NCBI GenBank assembly: GCA_013399895.1
Contig: VXBA01003495.1
Coordinates: forward strand, 126,708 to 190,707
Length of the DNA stretch: 64,000 nt
DNA from: Serilophus lunatus
Lineage: Eukaryota; Chordata; Aves; Passeriformes; Eurylaimidae
Direction of reading: 5' to 3'
Shown: piece by piece, positions 51,148-63,349 of the stretch
Position numbering within the stretch: the first letter of the stretch is position 1
How the letters are laid out: every line of letters starts with the position of its first letter
Notes under the pieces: generated by a model
Database searches by the model: none
Told to the model about the DNA's origin: nothing
Seen by the model: only the letters and a program-made list of their open reading frames with translations
Translations under genes and position numbers: made by a program

Positions 51148-54100
51148 GCTATACTCCTGCCTCACTCCTTCCTGCCCCTTCACAGGACAACGGAGTTTGG
51201 AGTAGCCTCTCCCTTTCAAAGGCATTAAGATTTCAGTTTTAAACACTGGATGGACAAATTGCAAGGCAAAAAAATACTGATTCTGAAATGCCTTGACTAT
51301 AAAGTACAGTCTGTGAGGTACAGAAGCTGTTATGTGGAGAAATATTAATGGAAGGACACTATTTATTTTACTGAATCAAAAGAATTAAAAAAAAAGTACA
51401 TATTTTTAATAGTAATTATTTCACAAGTCCAAAATCTCACTGTTAGTGGGAAATGATCATGGTTTTGTTGCCAGTAAAATCTCACACGAATTGGATCTTC
51501 TTTTCATGTTGTTTAACGTTTTTCATCGGTGACATAATAATTCCCATCTTAAAACAATATAATAACAATTCCTGGTCTTAACAATTACTAAAGTTTGAGA
51601 TGACAAAAGGTTGGAGATAGTGGGTTTAAAATGAAGAAGAGGTGTCATGGACAGAGACTAATCTAGGTCTTCTGGTCATACCGAACAATATGTACAAACA
51701 AAAATCAATTCCTATACAGAGACCATAGGGCAATTAGATGATGAAGGGCAAACCCTCTTTGCAAGCTTCTAAGCTTCCGATGGCAAAAGTATGTATTATA
51801 AACCTTGATTTGTGAGAAGGAGAATAATGAGAATGAGTGGAGAAGGCATATTCCACTGGTGCATCATTCCGCTGTTGTAGCCACTTCTAAAGAAACATCT
51901 AGTTCATTTATCTGGAAATGATTAGAGAGAAGACTGATCATATAAGATCATACAAGAATGATTAAAGCACTGGAAAATATATTTCAGTATGAGACAAGAA
52001 AAGTTCAATCTATTTATCTTAACAAAGGAGCCACAGCATAACAAACCTTTGATCTCAGGCTCCTTCATCTAGCAGATGAAGATATAACAAGATCTGGGAC
52101 AGAATGGCCGCAAACCCAGATTATAAATAAAATGTAATTCTTTGTAAAATCATAGTAGTTTTAAGCTAGTAATAGAATTATTTATAGAAAAGAGGCTTTG
52201 GTTCAAGGAAGAAAATGTTCATGAAAACTCCTAATTCATGGTATATGTGAAGTCAGATTCAATAACCAAAGTAATCCCTCAAACCAGAGAATCTATGGAT
52301 TACTAAGAAAATTTCCCATGACTACTACATCATTATTTCATTATATGTTACAAACACATCAAGAGACTCTCGATAAAATCCACATTTCTTTGTAGTCAAT
52401 ACTATGCACCTATGTCTCAGAGAGAAAGTCTCTTCCTCAGATTGGTTCTAAAAGAAAGTATTTCATGCCCTATTTTGCGGATTAACTAATTTGACCAAAA
52501 TCAGACCGGGAACTTGTGGCAGAAAATGGATTTGAATCTACCTATTCCTGAGTGCTACCTTAACCAAAATGTCACCCACAGTTCACTGGGACATCTGCCA
52601 ATGTGATGTGCTTACAGAGCGAGTGCCCTGCTTATGATCTTTGCAGTGCCCGTGTGCTGGTGGGCACTGCGCCACAAAATGGTGACAGAGGAGTGCAGAA
52701 GGAAAGGGCATTTTTACATAGTTCATAGGGAAGGCACCTTGACTGTTGCTGATGGGACAATACTGATGGCATTTCTGGATCAGCATTCCTTCTTTTTATT
52801 AGAGCCTGTAGAGGATGATAAAGTAAGACTCACATAAATGCGAATTAACTATTAACCTGTCAATGCCAAATGCAGAGATATAAATTTCAGTGCATGAGAA
52901 ATGCAGGCCCATGCTCCTGATGTGCACAAAGCTAAGAACTCTTTCAGACTTATACTGCTCTGAGAGCATTTGGAATGCAGCCCAGCAGCTACATCTCAAC
53001 TCACTATAACCACAACTGCACTTTGCTTATAGGAAGCCGTTGCCTCTGATGAACTGTATCCAGGGTTTGGATGTACACTGCAGGGTGTCTGTGGTCTCAG
53101 TCCCATTGCCTCACCCAGCTTCCTCTGTGTGTGCTGCTCTCTGTCCATTGACAGCAGTGCAAGGGGATGGGGGCAGAGGGGCTTGGTACAGAGAAAGGAC
53201 TTGCACCAAATTGCCCCCAGCCCAGAATATCCAACACGTTCCCAAGGCACAGCCTTTGCAAATGTATTTAGCCCGTCCTGAGATTTTAACTGTTCCAAGT
53301 CTGTCCTATGTATGTAGGAGGCCTGGCACTTTTCAGTCTTGAACAAAGCAGGCAGCATGACAGTGATGAAGGAATTTTCATGGAAAATTTAGCATTCTCC
53401 AAGAGTTGAAGGAAACTGGGTTTTGTTGACAGTTATGTCTAAAAATATTGAATATTTTTGGTATTGAAGTAATTCCCTGTCTTCCTTCTTCTCCCCATTA
53501 AGTGAGGAACAGGAAATTCTTCTTTTAATTTTTTTTTTTCATCCTGCATTTTCAGACAGCATTTCTAATGAAGCTCAACATTTTGAGAGGGTTGTTTCTG
53601 AATAGTGGTGGAAGCAAAAATCCCAGGATTTTCATTTGAACAACGGGGGCCCATTGTCAGAGAACTCTGGTATTGGAACGTATATACATCCTCGGGGGAC
53701 ATTAAGTCTGTAGGAAAGAATCGCCCAGGCTCAGTGGCTATTCCTTTGATGGAGGTATCCCTATGCTACATGGCTATGTGTCATGCAGTGTGGAGAAGAG
53801 AAGCCTTCTCCTGTCTAGTGCCTCCAACATGCACATGAACACACACACATGCAGTCAGACACACTATGCTTTTCCCTGCATCCTGAAGAGTCAGCTGGTG
53901 CTTTCAGGTGTTTATGTAACATTGTCATCACTAGTTACCGCATTGGAAATGCTGAGCAGCAATTAAATAGCTATTAGTAAGCTGAATGTTTTATTATGGT
54001 CATAATTCCTTTCCATTTTGCTCAATGATGGCAAGTATGTCTTGGCTACAAGCCAAGGTATTGCGCAGAAGGGTGATTATGCATTTCCATGGCACACAAG

Positions 54101-56604
54101 GAGTTAAGTTTCCTGAAGAAGTCCAAAAATCAGCAATGAAGAAGTCAGTCTGTAAGATTCATGGCAAGAATGACTACTATTTCAATGACATCACATATGT
54201 TCACATATTTTGGAAACTGTTTTTCAGCAGAGCAGCCACACACCTCCCACCTTGTAGCTGTGCTAAGGGCTTTTTATTCCCTTCTACAATACTGCTTTTT
54301 TATTGTTTCATACTTTGAACACTGTCTTATGAATGTCAAAAATTATGACACTAATTTTCTTATCTCATTAGGATAAGCACCAAAAGAAAGATTATGGAGA
54401 TCCCAAGACTCTTGTCCATTTGGTCCTATTGATCTCTCCAGCATGCCCTGTGATTGCAAGAAGCCATATCTCAAGCTGTTCAGCTGTAACTAAGCTGACT
54501 AAATGAAAACAAGAGAGCTGAGGGTAGCTGGGTGTGGTGCCAACCTTTGCTCATGTGCTTTTGTTTGCAGCTGGCAGAGTCCAGGCTCAAATTACTTATC
54601 TTATTCACTGAAAACCATATCTCTGTATTTAATTGTTGTCAAAAGGAAATGGGCATGTCTTGTGGCTCTTGACTGAGTTGGGAAAAGGTAGCGATCACTC
54701 TATATTAAATCTAAATTTTTTGCTGCAGAACTGCAGTACTATCCAGCTCATTATCACTGCAGATTTTAAACAGTTGTTAAAAGTTTTAAAGGATGTATAG
54801 CTATATATAAAAGACTTCTTCAATCATATCTCAACATTAATCAGAATTATCCTTAAATTACAACTACCTTTTCAAATAGACACAGTAAAATAACACATAC
54901 ATCCAAAAGGTACCACTTCTGTAAACATTCTCAAACCTGGGAGATTTCTTGTCTAGGGATGCAAGGCTGGCCACTAGTTTTGTATCTAGCCTACATCTAA
55001 CTCTCATTTGGAAAACTAGCTAGCTCAACTAGTTAAAAGAAATTGGAGCATGCAGCAAGGCTTTCATGGATAACATGGCATTTTAAGGCTACTTAATAAG
55101 TACATTTAGAAGTACTGTCTGTGGACAATACATACCCTCAGTATACTGAAAAGACTAACTTCTAGCCTCCAAAAATGTTCCTCTATCTTTTTTTGTCCGA
55201 CTGCTCACATTGCCTCCTCCACTTTCATATCTGAGGGTAGAATAAATGAATTAGTGTATCTGCAGAACTGCAGGTCTTCATTGAAAGTAAAGCCTTCCTG
55301 GTGGCTTCCTAATCTGGAAAATAATCAAAGAATTAGAAGAAATATATTTAGGCAGCTACTCCACTCTGCCTGTTGAATGTAGAGAAGAAGAATAAAGAAC
55401 AAGCACAGAAGCATAACATGTACTGAAAGTATGAGCTTTGAATTTAGGAAGCAGCGCTGTTTCCCAAGAGAGTGGTCACCGTTCACTCTCGGTATTGAAA
55501 CATTTGCAAAACTCTATAAAAGAAAAGTAGATTAGCTAATGTAACATTGTACTCCTAGAAAGCTAGATGTGTCTAAAGTTTTATTAATTCTTACGCTAAA
55601 TATGTATACATTTGGAACTTGCTGACATGACGAAGTCCCGTCAGGGTGCAAGCAGAAAAGATTTACTTTTGTGTAAATGAGTCGGGAACGACAAAACCCC
55701 ATATAATAATTGAAAAGCAACTACACTTCACTTTGAAATACATGCCAGTCTGAGAGAATTTACACCTAAGACATTCTTCGAAACTGTGAATTACATCTCT
55801 TTCTACATCTGTAGAAAGCACTTTGTTTCTTCTGAGAAATCATAATAAACTCTGCAGCATATGAATACTTTGGCACAGGTGACAATCTCAAATGATGGTA
55901 TTGTTTTCAGCATAGCCAGATCTGCCAAGATGTTTTATGTCTAGAAAGCAGACTTTAGGATATTGTTTACCCTTAGACAGAATTTATAACTGCTATTCTG
56001 ATGTATTAAAGTCTTACCTCTTCGTTTTCCTTTACTTAAACCGAAATTAAAAGAACGAGCTTCAGCTTCCATAATTTTTAAGAGATCGCCACCAAGTGGT
56101 AAAAGGGAGTTAAAACCATTTTCTGTCTCCTGTAGGCAGCAGGTGCATGGCACTGCTTAGAAATGACGGTGCGGATCAAAATATCACCATAACACAAGCA
56201 AAGCAAATATTTAATTGACCATGCAATGGAATGAATTTCTTATTTTAGGGTGAATTAATCGAGGTAAACCATTTGAAATGGGGATGACAGCTTTCACTAC
56301 CATGCCCTGATGTAAAAGAAATAACCCTAAGTAAGTAATTTTTAATAACCACTAACATTGTTTAATAAGAAGACAAGAACGAGACAAGACAAGAACTGAA
56401 CAACTCTGACATTACAATTCAGAAAACTCACTAGAAATTATTACATTAACACGTCTACTTTTTTAGCTGGCTGGGTTTTTAGCAGCCAAATTTCGTAAAA
56501 ATTAGCATGCTATTATTTAGTCACAATTTTTCTGGATTAATATATGGTACTTGTAAACTGTATGATTGCAATGGAAACAGGACTATTCCTAGAGGGTCCT
56601 GAAC
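51148..56604. other. Intergenic desert, no gene recognised
   Basis: 5.5 kb with no recognisable gene, RNA or transposon. Open frames reach 120 codons (52996-53358 -) but have no family resemblance. A short CA repeat lies at about 53838-53850. Confidence 0.6.
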
Positions 56605-56999
56605 AAGATGGACATGAGTCAGCAGTGCGCCCTTGTAGCAAGAGTCCAGCAGTATCTTGGGCTGGAGCGCATGAGGAAAGGCCAGACAGGAGAAGAGAAG
56701 GCTCAGTGGGGGTTCCTCATCAATGTGTGCAAATATCTGAATGACGGGTATACAGAAGATGTACCTCTTTTCAGTGGTGTTCAGTAACATGACAATGGAC
56801 AGAAACTGAAACACGGGAGGTGCTATCTGAACATCAGGAAACATTTTTCACGGTATTATAGGATGGATTGGGTTGGAAGGGGCCTTTAAATATAACCTAG
56901 TCCAGCCATCACTGTGAGAATAACCTGCACTGACACAGGTTGCCCAGAGAGGTTATGGAGTTGCCGTTCTTGGAGGCATTCAAAAGTCATCTAGACACT
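56605..56999 (+). mobile_element. CR1 LINE fragment interrupted by a second CR1 piece
   Basis: + strand CR1 ORF2 3' sequence: ATGAGTCAGCAGTGCGCCCT, GGAGAAGAGAAGGCTCAGTG, CTCTTTTCAGTGGTGTTCAG, TGAACATCAGGAAACATTTT, then CACAGGTTGCCCAGAGAGGT and GAGGCATTCAAAAGTCATCT. It carries several frameshifts and an apparent internal deletion after 56640 (the usual SRTREV..RPHLEYC part is missing). Between 56852 and 56912 it is split by an opposite-orientation CR1 3' end. It also lacks its own terminal 3' tail. Confidence 0.8.
56852..56912 (-). mobile_element. CR1 3' terminal piece nested inside another CR1
   Basis: GGATTGGGTTGGAAGGGGCC, then TTTAAATATAACCTAGTCCA, is the reverse complement of a CR1 3' tail. 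Removing it restores the usual CR1 phrase CATTTTTCAC joined to TGTGAGAATAACCTGCACTG. TCAC occurs on both sides (56848-56851 and 56909-56912), a possible short target-site duplication. The insert is only about 60 bp. Confidence 0.7.
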
Positions 57000-59900
57000 A
57001 GCTCTGTTTCCATTTACCACACCAAGTTTACCAAAAGGTATTGCTTAAAAGTGAAGTTCTTGATTTACAAAAGGAAACTGTTGACTTGAAAATGCTAAAA
57101 GAAGGGAAAACAGGAACTTCATGCTCTACATCTATGTAGTGGTCAACGTGTTTAATCCACTAAATATGTCTTTGCAACTAGTTTATTTATTATTTGTTTT
57201 CCATTTCAAAAGTATTTTCTGTATTGTAGAACAGAAGTTAGTAAAGCACATAAAATTGCTATCATTGATTCTTCAGACAAACCAACACATTTTTACATCA
57301 CTTTTAGATATCTTAATTCTTGGGATCACAACTAGCATTTTTTTCAAGCAAAGTCATCTTAAAATAGTATTTTCAAACCACCTTCATTCTGTGTTCCACA
57401 GTACCATTGGAGGGCTCTGCAAACGTAAGGCCTTCTCTGATCCCACATTATTTACAATTTATAAAAGCCAACTATGCAGAAAGAAAACAAGTCTACAAGA
57501 AATTTGTGTTTATGTGCAGCTACAGAATCTACCATTAGAGGCGTCCAGCTCCTCCCCTCTGATGTTCCTGGACTTCATAAGAAGTAATTTCATCCAGAAC
57601 TTCTTCAGGCTGTGTTCTGCCACCTAAAAAAGCAACGGTATTTGGGATCTTGCCTGTTGTGAAATTCAGTACTTACACAATCATTAATCCTCTGCTGTAT
57701 ATCCCTGTTTTTTAAAATGGCATTCACAAAATGGGGGCCAAGTCTCTAGTTTCACCTGATTTATTAAATTAAAAAAAAAAAAAAAAGCCAAAGAGCAACT
57801 TCTTTCTGGGCACCTAAACAAATAAAGTCTATGTCTCCAGCAATGCATGAATCTTATCATCATGAAATGATGTTCGTGTTGGTTATTCATTGTGTTGTTA
57901 CCAGCCACATATGTCACCTAACGCAACCAGATCTAAAGACAAAACACACACATACACAAGACAACTTTTCTCTCATTCTCCAGAATGAAGAGCCTCCTGC
58001 AACTGTATTACACTCTGTTTTGAGCCAGTGATCCAACACAAACAATCTTAGCTTGGGAGCCTTGTCTTGCATTTCATCAAAGACCATTCTCCAAACCACT
58101 TCACACTAACAGGCTCCCTGTTGAGCACCAGGGATCAAGTGCCTCTTAGAAGCAGACCCAAAGGAAATATTACATAAAAATTGCTGCTTTGTAAAATAAC
58201 TTTGTCTTTCAATACCAACTACATGCTCAGGTCCTACTTCTGGTTGTGAAAGTCAAACCTGAAAGAAGCTCCAACTTAGTCACTCCACAGGTATCAAAGG
58301 ATACAGGTGCTCAGGATGTGGCCACTACCAGAGTCACAGTTATACCATTACAACATATACGGTTCATGTCCTGGAAATGGTGTGACAAAACTAAAATGCC
58401 CAATGCTTTATCATGCATGTAGTTATGCAAACTTTACTCATAGTTGGAATGTGTTCATAAAAACATGTAGCTAGGTATGTGTTTGTTTAAAAGCTGGGAG
58501 GAATGCCAGACTTATATTTTCTGGCTTCCTGTTGCTTAAAGGAATAGGTGCAGTTGAAATTTGTCATGTAGTGGGCAGCATGCAGTCCTAAAGACTGTGG
58601 GAGATGAACGCTCACATGCACTCACAGGTGTATACAAACCTGTGAGAATTACATTGGATTATGACAGTAGTCTTGGTGAAAACAAACACTGGTTAGGAAT
58701 ATATTCTAAATTCAAGGGAGTAGGTCAGCCTTGTTTTAGCAGGATGATGGTTAGTATGTTAATTGTATTTGGTGCTGATATAGCTTAAACAGTACTAAAA
58801 CTAGAGGTTAACTGGACAGCAGTAGGGAATAAAGATGCACAACACCTTAGGATCAGTGTATTATCTGTCCTCTACTCACGTAGCTGTTGCTGGATTAAAC
58901 TGCCTGATTTATTACACCTTGTAATAATTATGTCTACAAACTGATCACACAATTGCAATTTCTTGATTAGTGTAAAGCTTCACCTGTGAAGGTGCCATTC
59001 AAAGTTAATAGCCCAGTCCACTACATGGACAATTTATACATGAAAAGGTACTTATGTTGGTTGGCTAGGAAGTGGCGTTGTGTAATCATATTTACTAGGC
59101 CATCTTCTCAATCATACCAAGGTCTCACATGCAATTTTTTTTTTTTTGCAATGGAAGTTTGTGTGCAGGCTGCTGCCTTGACGGATTGATTGAGGAATGA
59201 ACTTTGGGGGAAACAAAGCTCAAGGATCTATCTGCTGGTACAGTTTGAGCTGAAGAGTTATTGGCATCATAGCTGTGAGCTGTAACATGCCTCTGTGAGT
59301 CAGCAGAGATGGGACCTGTATCACATACCACAAGGGGTTTGCATTTCAGTTCAACTGAGTCTGGCTACCTCAAGCAGATGAAATTTGGCTAGGGAGCTGA
59401 ACAATGAACTGACGTGTTTAAACTTCTACTGGTTTAATGAATGAATAGCTATGAACACCACAATCAAAATGGTCTCTCAGGCTCCTTGCCTTTGTTCTCA
59501 GTCCTACAGTTATTGCAACAGGAGCAGTGTCAGTTTGTGACTTGTAACCTCCATGATGTGACAAGTTATTAATCCTTTGGTCAGCTTAAGCCACGTTGAC
59601 AGACTGCAGCAGAAAATGAGGATCAGCTTTCTTTACTAGGATCCTCCTGTGTTCAGGTGTGTGTATACTTTGCCACAGCAGTCAATTCTATTTATGTCAA
59701 GCCAAACTCTTTTTACATATTCATATACATGTTTAGCATAGATTTTATCTCTCTGTGTAGGAAAGTATGATGAAAAGAGTCACAATTTTGGCAACTGTTT
59801 CAGGGATCTCCTCATGGGTTTAAGGCAATGTTTGGTTGTTTCCATTAAATCTGTGCAGTTCCCTTGGTTTTTGTGTTTATGCAATTTCATTAAGGTTAAA

Positions 59901-62900
59901 ATAATGAAATAGCGAGATAGGCCAACTGTTTTCTCTTCACAGACTCAGTACTGCAATGAACAATCTGTCAAAGACATAAAAACTCTTTTAGAAAGTAATC
60001 ACCTGACTGCAGACATTGAGGGCAGATTTTGTAGGTGTCCCATGATTGCACCCATCTCTTCTGAATATGTGGCAGCCTCCTGGTGACTTGGTGGGATGAT
60101 TTTGCTGCACCATAGTCCACCAGCCATTGCTGTGGTCTCATTCTTCACTCTGGAGCAGGCTCCTAAATAACTGCTGCATTTCATTACATAATTGATAAGG
60201 GAAAAAATATTCCCATAGTTGGGCTATATTTAGGTTATTTTAGGAAAGAAGATTGAGCTTGGACACTAGTGAGATTTGAATGTTGGAATTACTTTAGTGC
60301 TACTTCTGTGTGTTAGCAGAGTAAGCCAAGGCCCAAAAGGCGGAAAATGTGGAAAAGACAATATTTGTTCAAAACCAATTCTGTTAATTTGTTTCAGGTT
60401 TGTTATGTTTCGTGACATGAGAACAGAGCACTCTCAACTGAATTCTTCCCACCGGTCCAACCTGCTGCTCTCTTAAGGTGCACCTCATTGCAGCTCCTGG
60501 CTCCCAAGAGTCCAGCTGCCACAATTGCCTGCTCCTAAAATGATTTCAAATCCTGTTTTTCCCACAGCCTTGCTCAGCCACAGAGCTCAAGCTGACATCA
60601 GATTTATGACTAGCCTTACTTTATTAAGACAGGATAACAAACAGCAATGGTTTGCTGTCAATCAAGCAGTGGCCAGTTGTCCAGCTCCCTGAATACCATA
60701 ACGCTTAAGTTGTGACTTTTGTATATATTTATTTAGTTTCTTTTATCTTGTAGCATATTGTTGGGTATTATCTTTTATCAATCCCTTCCTTAATGGTTAC
60801 ATACCCCAGGCCCTAGGGAGGCACACAACCTCCAAACCTCAACAATGATGGGCATTCATGTCAGACTGTTTCTTTTAAATGCTGTAGCTGGGCTTGTCCC
60901 AATCTGCAGACACAGTACCACAGTGACCATTTGTAGACCATTCTTAGTTCCTGGATGGACTACAGACGTTCTGGTCATTTGTCTGGTATCTGAGCCCTTA
61001 GCACTCAAAGTCACACTCTCCTCTTTACTTCAGTTGCACAAATGTAATAATTAGACTTGCAATTTTCCAGGCCTTTGTTGCATTGCATTAACCTCTGCCT
61101 CACTGCAGTCTGCTTCTCTAGTATTTGCAATACAAATTGCACCTGACAAGTGGCCTGCAGCCCTGGCAGTGCGTGTCAGAGTTGCCCCATAACCAAAGAA
61201 GGTCTGCACCAAGGTCCCCCCAAGCAGCAGACGCAGACCCCAGTCCTGCATCTGCCAGGCTGCTTCATGCTCTTGGGTGCACCAATTATACTTCCCTCTT
61301 CATCCATCCCTTTTGATCAGACATTTGGAGTCTCAGGCATCCGTGGTCAGGTAAGATGAGAGGTCTGTTATACAGCAGCTATTTGTTTAGAAAGGGATTC
61401 TCTGCCTTTGTGTACAGATGTGTTTGCATCCACTCTTGTTCCTTCCTCTGTACTGAAAACCTTTTACTAACCAGCCTGTAATGCTTAGTGCAGCTTCCAC
61501 ATGACAGCAAAGTATGATAATGTATCTGCAGCAACAGTCAGTTAAAGTGAAGAAAAAAAGAAAAGATTTTCAAGGTTAAATGTATAGTAGGATAGGGGGG
61601 TTAAATATGTATTACAGGATAGGGGGATAGAGAGCCCAAATAGACAAATCAGTGCATCTGGAATAATGACACCCAGCTGCCTCCCAGGAAAGTACAGAGG
61701 AGAGATAAGTCCATCATGAAAGAGGTTTAAGATAACTCACATTATATTGCATTTGCTGCCTGCTAAGGCTGAACATAGAACAGTTGCCTTGGCTTAACTG
61801 ATGTGCAGTCACTTGTTAAGCTCCCGTACCTCAATCACGTGTGTGAGCCCTAAGGTTGCAGAAATACACAGTAAGTCAGATTGGCAGAGTTCCATAAAAA
61901 CACACAGAACTTAAAAAACTAGAAACAGAAAATAGAATTTGATTCGGGAACAGAGAGAAAACCACTTTCTTCTTGTTTTGAGGGTTTTTTGTTTGGTTTG
62001 TTGTCATTCTTCTTATTTTGGGGTTTTTTTGTAGATTCAGTTCAAATTTATGCAATACCTTAACCTTGCAGTACTGTGACATATAAGAGAGGAACTGCTA
62101 CAAGAAGAGCAAAAGTCAATGATGTGATTGTTGTTAAAATAATGTAAAACTAAACATAGATTTCAGTTGTGTGCTGAAGTGGGTGAAAAGCAGAATGGGG
62201 AAATTGGTGTTTTGGTGAGGATCAAGAACAATTCCATGCTTTGGGAACCAGGAACAACATCCAGATTTAATGCCAGAATCATGGAAACAAGATTTCTATT
62301 CACAGTCTTTCCCACAGCTGTATCAAGCCTAAATATAATTTCTTTCTCCAAATCAGGAAAGGAAGGGATCTGAACATCATCTTCATGTACTGTAAGTGAA
62401 AGCTGTATATGCACAAAATCAACTATCAACAGCAGACATTTGTCCTGCCTTCCACTTTTTCAAAGCCAAAGCCTGAAAACCTAGTCAGTGCTGTTGCTTA
62501 GAGCAGGGAATGAGTCATTACATAATAAGCAGTTGTTATCCTCACCCCTTCCTCTGGCAGCAGCAAGTCTGGATCTTCTGAACTGTCCTCCCCACTTTCG
62601 TCATAGTTTTGTCCTTCTTCTCCTCCTCCTTCCTCTCCTCCCTTCCTGTGCTAGAAAGAATGAAGACCTTTTCCCCAGGCAGCAAAATTCATTTTTGCTG
62701 GTGCTGCTAGGATGCTGAATGTGGTGTAAAAACAATTTTGACCAATAAATCTCATTTCACTCCAAACTGTATATACTTTTATCAAAACTCACATACATAT
62801 CATCCTGCAAAAAAGAGTCTTGTTTAATTCACATGACATTTATGAGCTAGAAATTAAAAAAGTTTTTCAGTCCAACCAAAGTAATTTTTTCTGTCCTTTC

Positions 62901-63349
62901 CTAAAAAAAAAAAAAAAACCCACACGAAAATTTGCAAACCTTAGAAAGATGTGAAATAAAGGGGTAATCTGTTATAAATCAGAATGAAAGAGATGTAAAT
63001 GACCCCAAAGATGAGTCGAGAAAAAACGATCTGTGAAGGACAGACAACTAAGGACATTAAAAGCAGTAGCTGTGGTAGAAGTCACTTAGTGTGAAACTCT
63101 GATTTCATCAAATTCTACATAAAAATCCCTCCCTTTTTTTTAGTGCACTCTCCAGAAGTGTCCCTCAGCTCGAGAAGAGGATGGTATTCAATACACTGGA
63201 GAGTACTAGAAAGCAAAGAAAAGGCAGAAATTAGCTCTTAAGACAAAGTGGCTGCCTGCTGGTAAAACAAAAATGGCATAACTGATGAAGGCATGGTGAC
63301 CTTGTTGCCTGGAAACATGAAAAGTGTGACTTTCCAGTTGGCCTGGACA
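57000..63349. other. Intergenic desert, no gene recognised
   Basis: 6.3 kb of AT-rich sequence. It contains a 168-codon + open frame at 57121-57627 without homology I recognise, A-runs at 57771-57786 and 62903-62918, an imperfect 25/28-bp tandem duplication at 61574-61626, and G/T-rich patches near 61980-62032. No confident transposon. Confidence 0.6.
61574..61626. repeat. Imperfect tandem duplication, 25/28-bp unit
   Basis: Two adjacent similar units, each starting GGTTAAAT and ending AGGATAGGGG (61574-61598 and 61599-61626), differ by small indels in the middle. Confidence 0.8.

Noticed and set aside
60240..61060. Possible solitary LTR around 60.2-61.0 kb
   Set aside because: Some promoter-like and poly(A)-like phrases, but no defined terminal TG..CA ends with a target duplication and no primer-binding site could be seen.
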